64,000 nucleotides of DNA from Zoroaster sp. YZ-2022. Taxonomy: Eukaryota > Echinodermata > Asteroidea > Forcipulatida > Zoroasteridae. The notes under the pieces are model-generated. The model saw only the letters and a program-made list of their open reading frames with translations, was not told where the DNA came from and did no database searches. Each line of letters starts with the position of its first letter. Position 1 is the first letter of the stretch. The position numbers and the translations under genes were made by a program. The stretch covers positions 37,140,590 through 37,204,589 of the forward strand of contig CM055822.1 in assembly GCA_029582265.1 (NCBI GenBank). The letters are read 5' to 3'. Positions 21,627-36,600 of this stretch are shown here, piece by piece.

Positions 21627-24590
21627 ATGACTTCAAGATTCTATTTCTTCGTTTGCTACAATTGGCTAGACAGAAAAAGCGACTAATGTTTGTTTAAACT
21701 AATGTTTGTTTGTTTGGTTGAAGAAGTCAACCTTTGAACAAGACAACTGATGGGCAAATCGTGATATAGTGAATCCCAGCTATCAGGACTCCCTTAACAA
21801 ATCATGAATCAAGGTCTTTATCAGCATAATAATTATATTGATTATAGACATAAAATAAGTGCATGTTATTTTACAAATGTACATATTTTTGGATGGTGGT
21901 CAGGCGCACCGATTATTGGTAGGATTTGAAGCTTTGCATGGTGGAAGTGCGGTGTAACAATCTCTTAATAAATGTAAGAATAATTAAGTGTTGATTACTT
22001 TCCAGCCAAGCCACTCTCTTGACCCCGGACGTGATCCACCCACATAATCAAGGATTTTCTACATCGTAGAGGTGGTCAACACTTTTTGAAAATAGCAACC
22101 AGCCCGCTCTCTCCTAGGAGGGTTAAAACATGAACTATTACCCGTATGCCTGATGTATATTTTCTTATTATTAGTTTTTAGTCAATTTAAGAACATTACA
22201 ACTGCGGGAGACAAAATGTAAGGATGCATTTACAGAAATGTGAAATACATTATATACTGACTTCAACAAATGCTTACATAGAGTCTTCATATTAATCTTC
22301 GAGACTTAGACATTATAAGTTTAACATTGCGTGTTTATTATTTCTACTCTCATTTGAAACAAGCTTCATACACCTTATAATATAGTCCCTAATCCCGTTT
22401 ATTCCGTTGCACCCCAAACGGTTTGTTGAAATATAATTATTCGTGTGGTGGATTGGTATATCAGAGGTTAAAACAACCGTCTCTGTAGTTTGTTACTACA
22501 AATATATATATTATTATTTTAAACACAGACGATTATATGATTGTGTTCTCGCTGTTTATCACTACCCCGATAAATAGAATTATACACGTCATCGGCAGCA
22601 CACGTCGTGAGCGTCGTCATGAATCGCCGTGCATTTGTTACCTGAAATAAACGTTTGCTCAAATAAAATAATATTCTGGTAGTAGATTGAAATATTGGGT
22701 GTTGAAACACCGTTTTATGGAATTTGTTTCTCGGTCCGAAAAAATAGTGATTATTTTGCACCACCCTGAAAAAAGAACAGCGATTGAGGTACACATTATC
22801 TGCAGCAAACTGCTGTATTGCCAACTGGCTTTTGTTATTATCGTTCTGTCGATGACGTCATTTACAAAAAAGCATCATTGTGTTCCATGTTTCTGATCTA
22901 GGTTTCATAGACTGTTCTTATGTGCTCCACGTTTGTGATCTTTACATTAAACATTTTGAATTTGAAGACGTAATATGCAGAGATAAAGTGAAGAGTTGTT
23001 GGAAGTTTACAATTTAGCAAATCTTTATACTTCAATCATTGTTCGATCATAATTATGCAAATAATGAACAATTAGATATGATGGGGAATGTTATAGGTTT
23101 GTACACCTTGACATTAACTGAGATAACATTTATAAGCCTCTTGAAGTAAGGTGAGATGTTTATTACATTTTTTTTTTGGTGTACAATATTAATGAATTTA
23201 ATTAAACCAATGTTTATAGAACATACACAGTTAACACCATTATTAACACCATGATTACTTTTTTTTATATTAGTGATATAATATAATTATGATAAGAAAA
23301 AACGTTAACCACAATAAGTTTCCCGAGCTACTTGACAAGAAAAGTGAAATCAGACACTTGGTGCTTCGATGCATTCAATGGGCAAATTGTATAGTTAATC
23401 TGGTTGGTTGTTCAGGTTTTTTTTTTTCGTATGAATATAAATGTTCTGTGTTAGAAAATATAGAAAAGGTGTGGTTTAATACTATCAAGCCTATAATATG
23501 TTTGTGTATCTTCTCTAAATATATTAATTTACGAAATAAACAGTGCTATGGACGTGATTTATGGACGTGATTATATCTGCCTTTATTATACTTTTGTTAA
23601 AAGAACCCAAACATGTTTGTTCCAATCTATAATCATTTAGTTTGGTGCACAATGTCCAAACATCTATGAGTGATATAAGAGATGTCGCAAACAAACAAAA
23701 AATCATCGTCAACGTTCTCACGAACTGACGATTTACACCACACAACACTAAATACAAGTTACGAGGAAATCAAGTTTTAAGTTGCTCACTTTTTGAAATT
23801 GAAGTTTCACCATCACTAAAACGTAGAATATGGCAGAATTCTGTGCACTATGTGAACGTACAGATTTCAAGCTTCTCAAATGTACTAGTTATTCGACAAA
23901 AGGACGTATAATTGATTGATTAATTGTTCATTCGTGAAAACGCTAGAAGCGAACTTATTTTACTCAAAATTCTTGAAAACCTTCTTGAAAACGGAAAGGC
24001 AGCGCGCGCGAAGTTTTTGTCTCACAGCGTATGCAAAACCATACAGAATTATCGGCATGTCGTGAAACCGTATAATTATTCAGGATTTGCACACACACAC
24101 TGTAAGGTAAACTTGGACAAAGTAGTTTTTGCGTTAATTAATTAATTACGTTGTGATCGTCGTTGTGATTGTCCTGTTGTTGAAAAGTTGAATTATTTGG
24201 GAAGTTTGAAATGTATTCTTTCACACAGCGCCCAAATTTATCAGTATTTTTCGTTTTGAGGGTGCCAAGGTGTTCCTGAATTACTCGATGCTGTGTGGCA
24301 AAAGTGTTCCTTCGTGAAAACGCAAATTTGCTTGTAAGCACTCTTTTTGGCCTTTGCCAATTAATGTAATTACAAAACTAATGAGTTTTAGACCCTATAA
24401 CTTTGTGGTATTGTAGATTTCAATAAAGTAATCCAGAATGTCGTCAAAATTCAAAATCGGTTTTTTTCTTGGTGTTAAAATTGGCCCTAAGTATTAAACG
24501 ACACCACGTCCCTTTACCAAGTCAATTATAACATAGATTGCTTATTTTATAGTGCTAATTAAACGTTTTTTAGGCAATGGTCTATATCTA
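21627..24590. other. Spacer between genes A and B
   Basis: Mostly AT-rich DNA. An aataaa at 21967-21972 may serve the alternative gene A last exon. Open frames here show no domain, no cysteine pattern and no good splice context. I could not find the stalk, EGF-like 2 or membrane exons of gene B on the minus strand. Confidence 0.5.
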
Positions 24591-24593
24591 AAA

Positions 24594-24806
24594 GGGACAG
24601 TATCGCCACGATCAGAGCAGAATTTCAACAGGACATGGAATCGGTGTTCTAGTTTAATATGGACACAGTAACTGAAAATTACATGTTAAATTTTACAGCA
24701 GCAACGGTAATATGACCCATCACGAGGGGTAATATTTTAAGTCACGGAGTTAATCTAATACTAACCCTCTGATTTCATGCCCTTTTGATCGTGAAGATAT
24801 GGTCCA
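24594..24806. repeat. Inverted-repeat element family M, copy 3
   Basis: It begins gggacagtatcgccacgatc and aggacatggaatcggtgttc and ends in tgatttcatgcccttttgat and gaagatatggtcc. It is the only M copy not next to a recognised exon. Confidence 0.75.
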
Positions 24807-25603
24807 TTTAAACTAAGGAAATTTATTCTAATAAATACATATTCATAAATAGCGAGTCGCACGTTGTACTTGTACCCTTCTAGTCTGTTCAGGAAGGGGA
24901 GATCTGGGTTATCAGAGGTTCCGTCACTGTGGATATGTGAATACAGCGAAATATGAATTAATACTGATATCCGCTACGGTCAGAGCCGAATGAGGGCGTT
25001 ATCATCAGTTGTTACTGGGTTGTTGCTAGGGAATTAGTCAAATCACTGGTATGTCTAGCAAAGTGTTCTAAACCATAGAAAATGATATGATATTCGGAAG
25101 TGCGAGAGGATGGAATGCAGCAGGAAGCATTTCCAGTTTACATATAAAATTATTTAATTAATCAAGCGACAGTTGACAGGTATACGCGCTGTAAATTGGC
25201 GCCGCTAAATGCTCCTAAATCAGAGCTCAACTAGATACATCGTAAAAAGATTAGACGTTCTGAATATTTAATGGGAAGGTTCAACATCGGTTCTTTTCTT
25301 TTTTCAACACTCTCGTTTTCAACAAATATTTCAACAGATGCTCACGTTTTAATAAAACAAATAAACACTCTTACATATATTTTTTTCTCTAAAATTATTT
25401 CAGGTTGGACGGCAACTTTGTACAGATTCAACATTTATGCAGTCCCAGATGAATCTACACAAGACGGAATATGGACGCAATGTTTTTAAGGAACAGCACA
25501 AACACGCGTTTTTAAGGTTTTGCCAATTAGGAGTGTTGTCCTGTTTTTCGTGTGTTTAAGTGAAGCTATTATCGTAAACAATAACTCAAAAAATTATACT
25601 CAC

Positions 25604-25629
25604 ACATATGAAATTCGGATCACGATAAG
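25604..25629 (-). CDS. Gene B exon 8 (candidate, phase-shifted)
   Basis: After a long T-rich tract and acceptor ccacctag, 26 nt encode AYRDPNFIC, homologous to DRQDPNFVC (gene A) and AEQDPNFKC (gene C). The paralogues have 27 nt ending in G before the GT donor. Here one G is missing, so splicing at gtgagt leaves phase 0 instead of phase 1. Reading through gives VSIIF and a stop. The gene may end here or be broken. Confidence 0.6.
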
Positions 25630-28600
25630 CTAGGTGGAAAAATAAAATAAAATACATACATTTTAATCAGGGACATCATTACTGAAACACTGAAAATAAT
25701 TAACCTTTTTTATAATATTTGTCTAACCAAAAGCTGGCCGCCATATTCACCAGTATGATTTTTTTGTGTGTTTATTTATCAAAATATTTTTGTACAAAAT
25801 AACATTTCAAGTAAATAAAACACAATAACAAATACCAGATCAACCGGAAATATAGTTATTCAAACATTTCCACCAGTTTAAATGCTTTCTTTTTTAATAT
25901 ACAATTGTGCTTTAATATTTGTTGATAATACTGACACGATTACAGACAACAACAACGTTCTGTATTTGCTCTGAAACAAATGTGAGCTTCCATTGAGCCG
26001 AAATGTTCACAGATTTGTTTCTATACATAGCTTTTGATCTGTATTATTAAAAGCCAGGATACAACCTAACAGGAATGTCACTGAATGCATCAAACTTCCA
26101 TAAATATGGAGAGAAACAGACCCGTGAAAATATCAGCTGAATTAATTCAGGTATACATGAGATAATTGCGATCAATTGGAAACCTGCTTATGTTTCGTGT
26201 TTTTTTTTAAATAGAATAACAGCGCTTTACAAGAAACATTTCATCACTGCAGTACGCTTGTAGATATTAATTTGGTAATTGTGAAATCGGGTAATTGCTA
26301 AATGAGTGCACAGTCCTTATTTTTCATGAGTGTCTTCTCACCATAATTATTTTTTCGGGGACCTACGACATAAGAATATAAAACTGTATCCATGATCATC
26401 TGTCTACCTCTAAAATACCACTTTTTGTGTAAATATGCTATTGACAAATTTGAGCAAATCATTAGTGGGATATGATGCAACCGTCATGGTTTATCTGTGC
26501 ATACAAGTTGACAAATGTTGTAATATTTTCATCAGTAAGTTTTCTGAACTTTAAAAGATATCTTGTTTAACTGAGTGTTGGGTTACCAATCAGTTAACTT
26601 GTTGAGGTTTTGATTTTGTGCACTTTCAGTGCTGCTGTGACACCGAGTTTAAGTCTCACAAAACAACGCCCTCTTGTGTCAATAATAAAACAAATTGAAC
26701 AGTATACTCAATCTTCACTCTACGTCAAAAATATATATCACATTTCGTATGAACTATGGAAAAGGGCATACAATAATCATTTTATTCTTCTTGGTTGGGA
26801 GGTTTTAAACATATTTTCTTACCTTTGCATAAATCACAAAATGCAGGACACCGCTTCAATACATATGGATGTTGTGCATCACACCAATCGTATTGCCAAC
26901 CGTCACCACATTTTGGAGATGTGTCTTCACATATCTCTGTGATTAAAAGTCATTCAAAAGATCAAACTCATTATGATATATGCATATCTGTGAGTTGTAT
27001 TAATTCATAAGATAAAACCAGAAGTCTGTATATGGTGACGGCGATAATGGGAATGGTTATGATGGTTATGATGGTGATGATAGATATTGATGATGACGAC
27101 GATAATGACGACAATTATTACAATGATGATGACGACAATGATGATGACGACAATGATGACAATGACGACAATTATTACAATGATGATGATGACAATGACG
27201 ACAATTATTACAATGATGATGACGACGATGATGACAATTATTACAATGATGACGACGATGATGACAATTATTACAATGATGATGACGATGATGACAATTA
27301 TTACAATGATGATGACAATGACGACAATTATTACAATAATGATGACGACGATGATGACAATGATGACAATGACGACAATTATTACAATGATGATGACGAC
27401 GATGATGACAATGACGACAATTATTACAATGATGATGACGACGATGATGACAATGACGACAATTATTACAATGATGATGACGACGATGATGATGACAATG
27501 ACGACAATTATTACAATGATGATGACGACGATGGTGACAATGACGACAATTATTACAATGATGATGATGGGGATAGTGACGGTGACGACAATTATTACAA
27601 TGATGATGATGGGGATAGTGACGGTGACGACAATAATAGTTTGGTGGTGGTGGTGGTGGTGGTGGTGGTGGTGGTGGTGGTGGTGGTGGTGGTGGCGACG
27701 GTGATTATTGTGATATAAGGATGATCATGATCATGATGAATTGTAATAATCTTAAGATAATTCGACTATAATAATATAATATTTAATATGCACTGCTTCT
27801 TTTGCAGACCTTGTTCGCCAGTCTGTGAAATACATCATAAATATCCCAAATCCATTGTTTGTGAAGCACTCTGCTGTATACTAGGATTTTAAACTATATC
27901 ATTAAATCTGAAGTATTGCATTACTTTTGATAATGTAGGTTTTCCTGGCCAATTTCAAAACTGTTCTCTTCATTTTCGTTTAAGAACATTCAAATTTTGA
28001 AGCAGTCATTATTTCGTTCCTGCGTTTGGTTAGTTCTATTTCGTTTTTCGGCATTCATGAATACAATTATTCCTGAAATGAATGAATGAACAAGTTTGTG
28101 AATTTACCGCCAGACACTATTCTGCAACCCCCCCCCCCTACGCCACTATCATCTTGCATAACAGATTTGTTTCTCTTTGTAATAATTCCACATCATATTC
28201 TTTCACCTTTTCCCTTAAGTTTTTTGAAAGAAAAAAAGGGAGAAATGAATGCCAATTCCTGAACGTTATTTCTTGATCAACCGCTTGCGACTGGTTGTGA
28301 TAAAATTGAACGAACCTTCAATTAGAATGTACTTAATACTTTGGCGATGAGTTGGGTTAAATGATGATAGAATGCGCAATTTATGAATTCGAATGTATCT
28401 TTTTCGTGAATGAACAATGATATAGAGAATAATTCATTATCAAATCAAATTGATTGAGTCGGGTATTAAATTAAATGAAAAAGGGTTGACATTCACCGGG
28501 AAAACCTATAGTACCTTGTAATATAATACAAATAAAAAGTTCACATTTTTATTCACAGATAATGTCTAATTTTTAAAACAGGTTGGCTTAAATTGATTAC

Positions 28601-31600
28601 AATGAAAACAAGGTTATTGAGTAGGATATGAAAATTTATCTCTACAAGGTGTCTCAAAGTGTACATATTTTGGTAACATTATTTAGAAACAACATTTTTA
28701 TTCACAATTTTCTTTACAAAAATATGAACCCGAACTTGGAAGCACACACATTGTGGGATGGGATTATTGGCAGCCCACGCGAGATTCAAACTACATCCAC
28801 TTATCCTATGGCCCAACCAACCGTGGTGGATAAATGGTATGAATTGAAGGGTGATTAACTTATGAATACAAGTCACTGGGGTTTTCTCATAAACTGTTAT
28901 ACGGGACAACATTTACGAGTGTGTCCATAATGAATTGTCTTTGCTCAAGGCGTACGTGCACTTTCTACTATTGCAATGGTAGAGGGATTCACAAACAATA
29001 CAGATATATCACATATCGCCCCCCCCCCCCCGATGTTCAATATTTGTAGAAACCTTTATTCGAGCACTAATGGATATAATTATGGATTTTACCAGGTCAC
29101 ATAATTCGATCGAAACTGCGACAGAAATTCAAAAATCGTGTTTGTTGGGGTGTTTGTTTGTTTGTTTATTTGATTGTTTAAATACATAATACGCGCTCAC
29201 CAACTTCAGCCTATCCAATCAATGAAATGGAGATCAATGTACAATGATTACAGTAGGCTGGCACCCTTCTTGTGTGTAATAGATATCTGATAATACATAA
29301 TGATAATATAGCTTATTGGACATATTGTCATACTTACTACTGCAGTCAGTACCATGAAATCCCCCTGGGCATGAACAGGTACATGTACTCTCGTCCAGTG
29401 TTCCACAATTCTGACATACCTGAGCACAATCTGTTAATATAATCACATTAGTTGTCTGCTCCGTGCACGACTAGAGGCGCAGTACATGCGATTAAGTGCA
29501 TAGAGCCGTATATTGAGTACATGGCAGTTTTGACGTCATCTATGACACCAACGTTCACTCAAAAAGGTGCAGGGCGATAATATATCACATATTATATCCA
29601 TACGCCCATTTTCACGTTTTAATGCACTCTGATAACAACGTTGGCAAACTGATGGATGCGGCGTAATTGGTGGGGTATTTTGGGTGGGGTATGTTGGGTG
29701 GGGTATGTTGGGTGGGGTATGTTGGGTGGGGTATGTTGGGTGGGGTATGTTGGGTGGGGTATGTTGGGTGGGGTATGTTGGGTGGGGAGTGATGTTGTGG
29801 ATTGATGGGTGGTAGAGGAACCTGTAAACGTATGTGAATTTCGACTTAATTAATTCCATTTGAAATCCATTCTCTGGTCGATTCCTGAAGGCGGAATGTT
29901 CAAATAAATACGCCAAATAATGTTCCAAATGGAATAGGGTCGTGTACAATAAGATCAGCATTTTGGATCAAAACATGGCGTCCAATAAAAACTGGTACCC
30001 ATCACAGATGGCAACCACATATATCTCTATTATACTGACTGGATAGAGCGTTGGCCCATCGGGCCTGATAAGTTAAGTAAACCATCGTGGGACAATTTTA
30101 CCACACACAATGCACATACCATGGGGAGGCTGATTCGCCCTATGCAATGTGTGGTTTGGTATAACAGTGGCTGCAATCGAATGACCTACTATCCAGTCAT
30201 TATTATAGAGATCAGTGGTCGCAACAAGAGCTCTGGACCAGCAGTTTCGCCGGTTAGTGTGCATTAATTAATGACTGTATGTACACTTAAGTCTATACAG
30301 GTTGTTCAGTCCAAAGAAGGCGCTTCCATTGTACTCGTGTGTTAGTGCCCACACGAGAACCCAATATGACATATGGCAAAGCTGCCTTGACCCACATGCC
30401 TACTGCGTTTGGATCAAGATATACATTTAAATCAACCAACCTGTGAAAGTTTAAACTTATTTCGTTCTATCGTTCAGAAGAAAATATTGAAAATGCATTC
30501 AGATCGTTTCCTAATTCATAGCATGGATTGTCCTTCATTTAAAATGGAAAGTTTTTAACATTTTCTTTAAAATGACAGCATGCCATACAAAACTTTTGTT
30601 ATAGTTAAAATTAATAACACTATCAGCTTTATACACACATAAATTGTACATTAAAACTCGAGCATTTAGATCACAACACATTACACTGTATCTCCATATC
30701 AAAAACCAAAACTGATTATTACACTTACAAACGAAAGTCCAAACATGGCTTTCCGTTGCCACAATTCATGCTCAAATCACGATTTTGTTATACAAATTTT
30801 GTGAACAAAATATATACTTTTCCTTTTGTTTTGACCTTTTTCGGTCCGTCAGGCAGATACCGAAAAACAGATACTGATAAATTAGTGATCACACTAAACT
30901 TTACATTGTAGTTGTCTTAGGGAATAAGACAGTTAAGTAGATTGCCAGATTATATATACATAAACTACTGAAAATTGGAAAACAAATTCATGAAGAACAA
31001 TGACCTGGTAAGATTTCAACTTCATGTTTAATTCGATACAAAAAAAATAAAAAAATAAAAAAATAAAAAATAAAATAAAAAATAGAGGTATTGAGTTTGA
31101 AGAAAACAAATTCAGGGTGTTCGAGTGTGCATCATATGTGATGACGTCATCACCTAAAGTTGTTAAAAGACAAGAGTTAGTTCAGGAGATATGAGTTTTC
31201 ATAATATATAATTAAAATAACATATAAGGTGCTATACTGAATACATTAACTTCCGTTTCAGTCATCCCATATAATTTTAAATTCTTCCAGCCGTAAGTTC
31301 CGGTTCAATCATGTGACGTCATTTATACTTCACAAAATTTGTCCTCATAATATAGGTGTCAATAGTGCCAAATTTGGTAAAATTCTGTCTAATGTTTTCT
31401 CAAGATAGCAAAAAGTGACTTTTTTAATAATAATAATAATAATAATCTGGACTTACATAGCGCACGTATCCGCCAAACTGGTGCTTAAGGCGCATTATAT
31501 TATTACCCCTGCTCATCAGGCTCATAAATCATTCCTGAAACCATCTCAGCTCCCTGGGAGTATACAGCTCAATTGCTGCCATTACAGCGCATATACCGGT

Positions 31601-33592
31601 ATGGCTAATCAAACACAACAACCAACTCTGCCCTCACAGGTACCCATTTACCCCTGGGTGGAGAGAAGCAATTATGGTAAAGTGTCTTGCTCAAGGACAC
31701 AAGCACCATGGTCGCGGTTGGGATTCGAACCCACATTCTGACGACTCAGCCATCAGAACACAAATCCGATGCACTAAACCGCTCGACCATGGCACTCCGC
31801 TAGAGAGCGCTGTTAAGAGCGATGACGTCACCAAATATATTTTTGAAAAGAGCAGATCCCACTTAACATATAAACCCAGAATTTTTTTTTCGAATACCCT
31901 TTCAGGTTTGCATCAATTTATAAAGAGCTTTTTAAACTTGAACTTCCGGTTTGGACCGGAAGTAAGGGTCAAAATAGGGTTATGTCTGTGTATCAAACGT
32001 CGAGTCCTCCATGTTCCGTATGATTATGAAGGAATCAAGAAAGTATCTATTGTAGTTCACGAGATATAAAATATATTGTTTTAATTATAATTAATTACGT
32101 AATAATTCATTAGATGACATCACCATGACGTCACAACGTTACCTGGAACTATATGATAAGGTCTAACTATGTGTTAAGTTTTAAAGAGGGGCTCTAAGGT
32201 CAAATTTAGTTTTGTGATGCACTCATTTTCCAAGAGTCCTTATTAAAGTGTGAAAAAATTACAAACAAATTAGTCTCTAACCTCACGTTAAAGTGATGTA
32301 AAATGTCATTTTATTTGATAACCTTCCTGTGTGAAATTTGTTAACATCCAAAGACAATAGTGACGTCACATTTCAAATAAATGGGTCTCTTCATTTTTGT
32401 ACGGTGAATTTGCAGTTCATTCCTGAATCTCCACAATATTTGATCAAATCGGCGTTGAAATTTACTGTTTGACAAACAAAAAATTCCTGTATGGAATGTT
32501 ACAGACTCATTTACCGTAAGAAAACAGTGACGTCATGTTTCAAATATTGCTCTGAAAGGGTATCAAATAAAATGATATGTTACATCACTTTAAAGTGAAG
32601 TTAGAGACTGGTAATTTGTTCACACTTTAATAAGGACTATCTATTGGAAAATGAGTGCATCACAAAACTGAATTTGACCTTAGAGCCCCTCTAAGGTTCT
32701 TTGAACTCCGCAACTATGTTTTGGCTGTACAAATACATTTACAGAATAGTGATTCATAGTTATTTCTTCACTTAAACTTCCGGTTTCGACCTGAAGGAGA
32801 GGTCTGATTAGGGTCATGTCTGTGAACGAATGTAACATAGTTCAAGGTCTTTAAGATGATGCAAGGATTGTGAAAATTAATATCTTCTGTGGTTCATGAG
32901 ATGTGATTTTTTGAAATATTCAACTTCCGGTTTCGACCGGAAGGAGAGGTCAGAGTGGGGCCATGTCTGTAAACGAAATGTCACATAATTGAAGACCTTT
33001 AATATGATGAAAAGATTGTGAAAATATCTTTTGTGGTTCATGAGATATGATTTTTTGAATTATTAAACGTTGATTTAGTGTAATTCGATATCTGATGACC
33101 TCACCATGACGTCACAACCTAGGATACAACTACATATTAAGGTCTAAGTATGTGTTAAGGTTTAAGGTTCTGTGAACTTTGCAACTATTCTTTTTCGTTG
33201 GATATGTCTCGCTGAAAAGAAGGAGAAGACAAAGTAAAAAAATTAAATAAAAAAAACGAACAATAACAAGAGGTGTTCGCGCTATAGCTCGAACACCTAA
33301 AAAAAACTTACCACACGGCTCGTCGTGCGTTGAACACAATCCTGCAATAATACAAGAAGAAAACTTTGTTAAACGTGCTGAAAAAATTGTCTCCAAACAA
33401 ATAAAATGAAGAGTTTTGCAATGGTTGCAACGGTTTCATATATTGTAATTTGTTACTGGAGTTTTTATATCAACAGGGTGGCCGCAGGGTGGCTGGTTCC
33501 TGAACTGCTATATCCTTCAGGGCCCTCTGAAAATACAAAAACAATCAAAAGTTAAAACAATACACGCTCTTACTATAGCGATAGTTAAGTCT

Positions 33593-33624
<32 letters not shown>

Positions 33625-36600
33625 AATTTTTTTTTTAATTTATTTATTATTTTTAAAACTTTTTTGCATAGTCACCCCGAACAAGGCTAAAAGCCACTCA
33701 AGGTACGGGCTGAAGTTGGGAATTGAGATTCCTCCTGAAACAGGAAAGATCGTTTCATGGAGGGAATCATTCACCAGACAACGAATTCCTGCGAGATGCA
33801 GCACGATGGAAAAAGCTAAAGTATAGCTTTTCGTTCTACGTCTAGGTATAGATATAATGTGTATCGGTGAGAACAGCGATAGTTGAGAAACGAGTAGCCC
33901 AATATTAGCTCTCCATGAACCACAACCTCACTTATCGACAGTTGCGATACAAAACGATTTTTTTCTTCAAAATCCTGTAGGCCTATGTCACTCGGCCATG
34001 GTTGAGATAAACATATGGTGTTACCGCAAACGGAAACGATGTCAGATACATATAGATATCCATGATTTATTTTCAAAGGCTTCTCTGAACCCCCCCCCCC
34101 CCCCCAAGCAGTTAAACTGTATTTTGTTGCTACCGCATGGTGTTACCGTACACCGAAACGATGGTAGAAACATATTGCAGAATGAGCTTGTAGCACTATA
34201 AGAATTACTGCAAAGAAACACACGCACACACACACACCACTATTGTCCTCTTATTATCCCTTTTCTTTAGAATTTCTCTTGTGGGGTACACAAAAACAAA
34301 GAGAAACTTGTGGGGTACAGCGGCGGCACCAGACCTGTTAAACTGGGGGGGGGGGGGGGCAAGAGGGCGGCAAGCTTAAATTTAAGGGGGGCAAACATTA
34401 ATCTTTAATGTAATTTTGTACTGCTGAAAAATCATTGACTTACCATCGGGGACAAATTGGGGGGGGGGGGCAAAGAAAGTAACCGGGGGGGCATTTGCCC
34501 CCCCCCACCCTGTAGCGCAGCCGCTGGTGGGGTACCATTGTCCCCATTGTGCCAGTACCCCATAAAGGGGCCTCCTGCGCGCTCACACCCACACACATCA
34601 GAAGCCACGTCATGGTTAAAGAGTGCATATCCCTTGACTGAACTCTTTTTTGTTTTTCTTTTTTTTTCAAAAACAAACTGTGCATACAGACTCTGCATAC
34701 AAATACACACACCTTTGCCTAGCGGGAAATCATCATGGTAAACAAGTTACATGGTCTATACGTTTTAGATGATCCTAAAATTAAACAAGATGAAATTGAA
34801 GTTTGATTTGGATCCTGTCGAGTGCTCGATAGAACCGAGTGCTCGATAGAACCAAGTGATCACTTGACATCCCTTGGTTTCAAACCAAGTGACTAATTAT
34901 CGAGTACATTATCACCCATAGGTGAGAACATTGAAAACGAAAACAATTACATAGGATGGCACGCGATCACTCAATAGATCATTATAATTAAATACTTCTG
35001 AAATGGAAATTAATTAACTTTTTTTTAACAGTGACATCACTTCAGACAACTCATTTTATTTATTCATTCATTTTTGTCCTGTGGAAGATTGATATCCTCG
35101 TCTGCTTTAATACACCAAGTTAGTTTCACATTATAATTTGTTAATTTTACCTATATAATGGGACCTCAGAAATGTATTGACATAATATCCATTAAAGTAG
35201 CCTGAATGTGGATTACTTACGACATTGGTTACCGTAGCACTGTCCGATCCCAGAGTCGCATTTCGTGCAAGGCGTCCCGGTCAGGTATGGCTTGGTACGA
35301 TAATAGTTCCCACTAAAATGAGATCACAGATAAACGGCATCATACATGAAGATGAATATGAAGTCAAAGATGCCAGTGCTAGCAACGTTTTTAACGGGGT
35401 AAAAAAAAAACGCTTTAGAGAAAATTTGAATCGTTTATGTTAAAATCCTTTATGTTTTCACAACATGTCGACAACCATTGTCGACATCAGGGCGTCATTT
35501 ATTCCATTAGTGAATACAAGAACTCCGTATCAAGTCTTAAATTCGACGTTGAATATATGGACAACAATTTAACTTATCTTAAAAACTACAGCATTACCGA
35601 GAAAACAATTTAGTTATTTAGGAATGACCAATACTTAATCTGAACAATTTAATATAAAATGCTATAAAAAGGGTTTATTTGGGAGACAGTGGAAGCTAAG
35701 AATGTTTCAGACTTTAAAAAATAATTTGTAAACAGTTAAGGGAACCCTCACGGTTTGATTGACCAACATATTATTATTATTCGCCTACACAAATATACCC
35801 ACTTAAATTCAGGGTTTTGGTCAATAATTAATTATTATAATGTAATGTATTGTTGTTCATCGCAATGATGGGTTGGTAGCGCGGAAACTCTAAACCTAGA
35901 CAAACGACCGTCAGGTTTTTTAATTGTCGCAAATCATTGGTTGTCCAACTTTTAAATTAATAAATAACAAACAATAAAAAATAATGATAATAATCAAACA
36001 TTTTTTAAATAAATAAAAAAAGGACTGCAACGACCCTATTTTAGTTTTGGGATAACCATGTTTCAATAATTATTGTTGAAATGATTGAAACAAAGCGTCA
36101 ATAATGATTGACTTACGCTGGACCGTAGTTGCACGTTATAATCCAGATGTTTATCAGGTTTTCTCTGTTGGTCACCGGACAGAAAGTCATGCCACATCCG
36201 ACAATGTTAGTATTTGCCCAGACTACCTGCATATTCAATCACATATCATAAGGATAGATTAACAAGGGTTAGCATGTCCCTGGATGTACCGAAGAATGTT
36301 ACGTGTGTCATTATGTGGACAGAAAAACAAATTCTCAAAATGGTTTCAGAAAAAAGAACTCTTTTAAATAAAATCAAAAACAGGAAATGCAAATATTTTG
36401 GACACATCATAAGAACAGAAAAATTACAACGACAAATTTTGGAGGGCAGAGTGGCAGGGACAAGAAAAAGGGGATGACAACGACTAAAGTGGATCACAAA
36501 TATCAAGGAATGGATAGGGATGCAATACAGGGAGTGTGTGAGGACGTCACAGGACCGCGCCCTATGGAAAACCATGGCAGCCGACCTCCTGGCAGGAGAT

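Larger units (their letters stand above)
31117..33297. mobile_element. Large repeat R, copy 1, with two nested insertions
   Basis: Begins ggtgttcgagtgtgcatc and ends at tagctcgaacacc, giving short inverted ends of about 10 bp. It is colinear with 37540-38508. It is interrupted by a SINE-1 at 31426-31798 and by a fold-back element at 32185-32692, both absent from copy 2. It contains repeated motifs such as cttccggtttcgaccggaag. No coding capacity is seen. It ends 15 bp from gene B exon 5. Confidence 0.75.

Noticed and set aside
26470..26500. Last exon of gene B at about 26490 (gcacag then DKP stop)
   Set aside because: No pyrimidine tract, and the DPNF exon further down is better supported by homology.
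27032..27718. Long frames of poly-Asp/Asn/Tyr or Thr/Met/Ile
   Set aside because: They are translations of a trinucleotide minisatellite. There is no start context and no homology.
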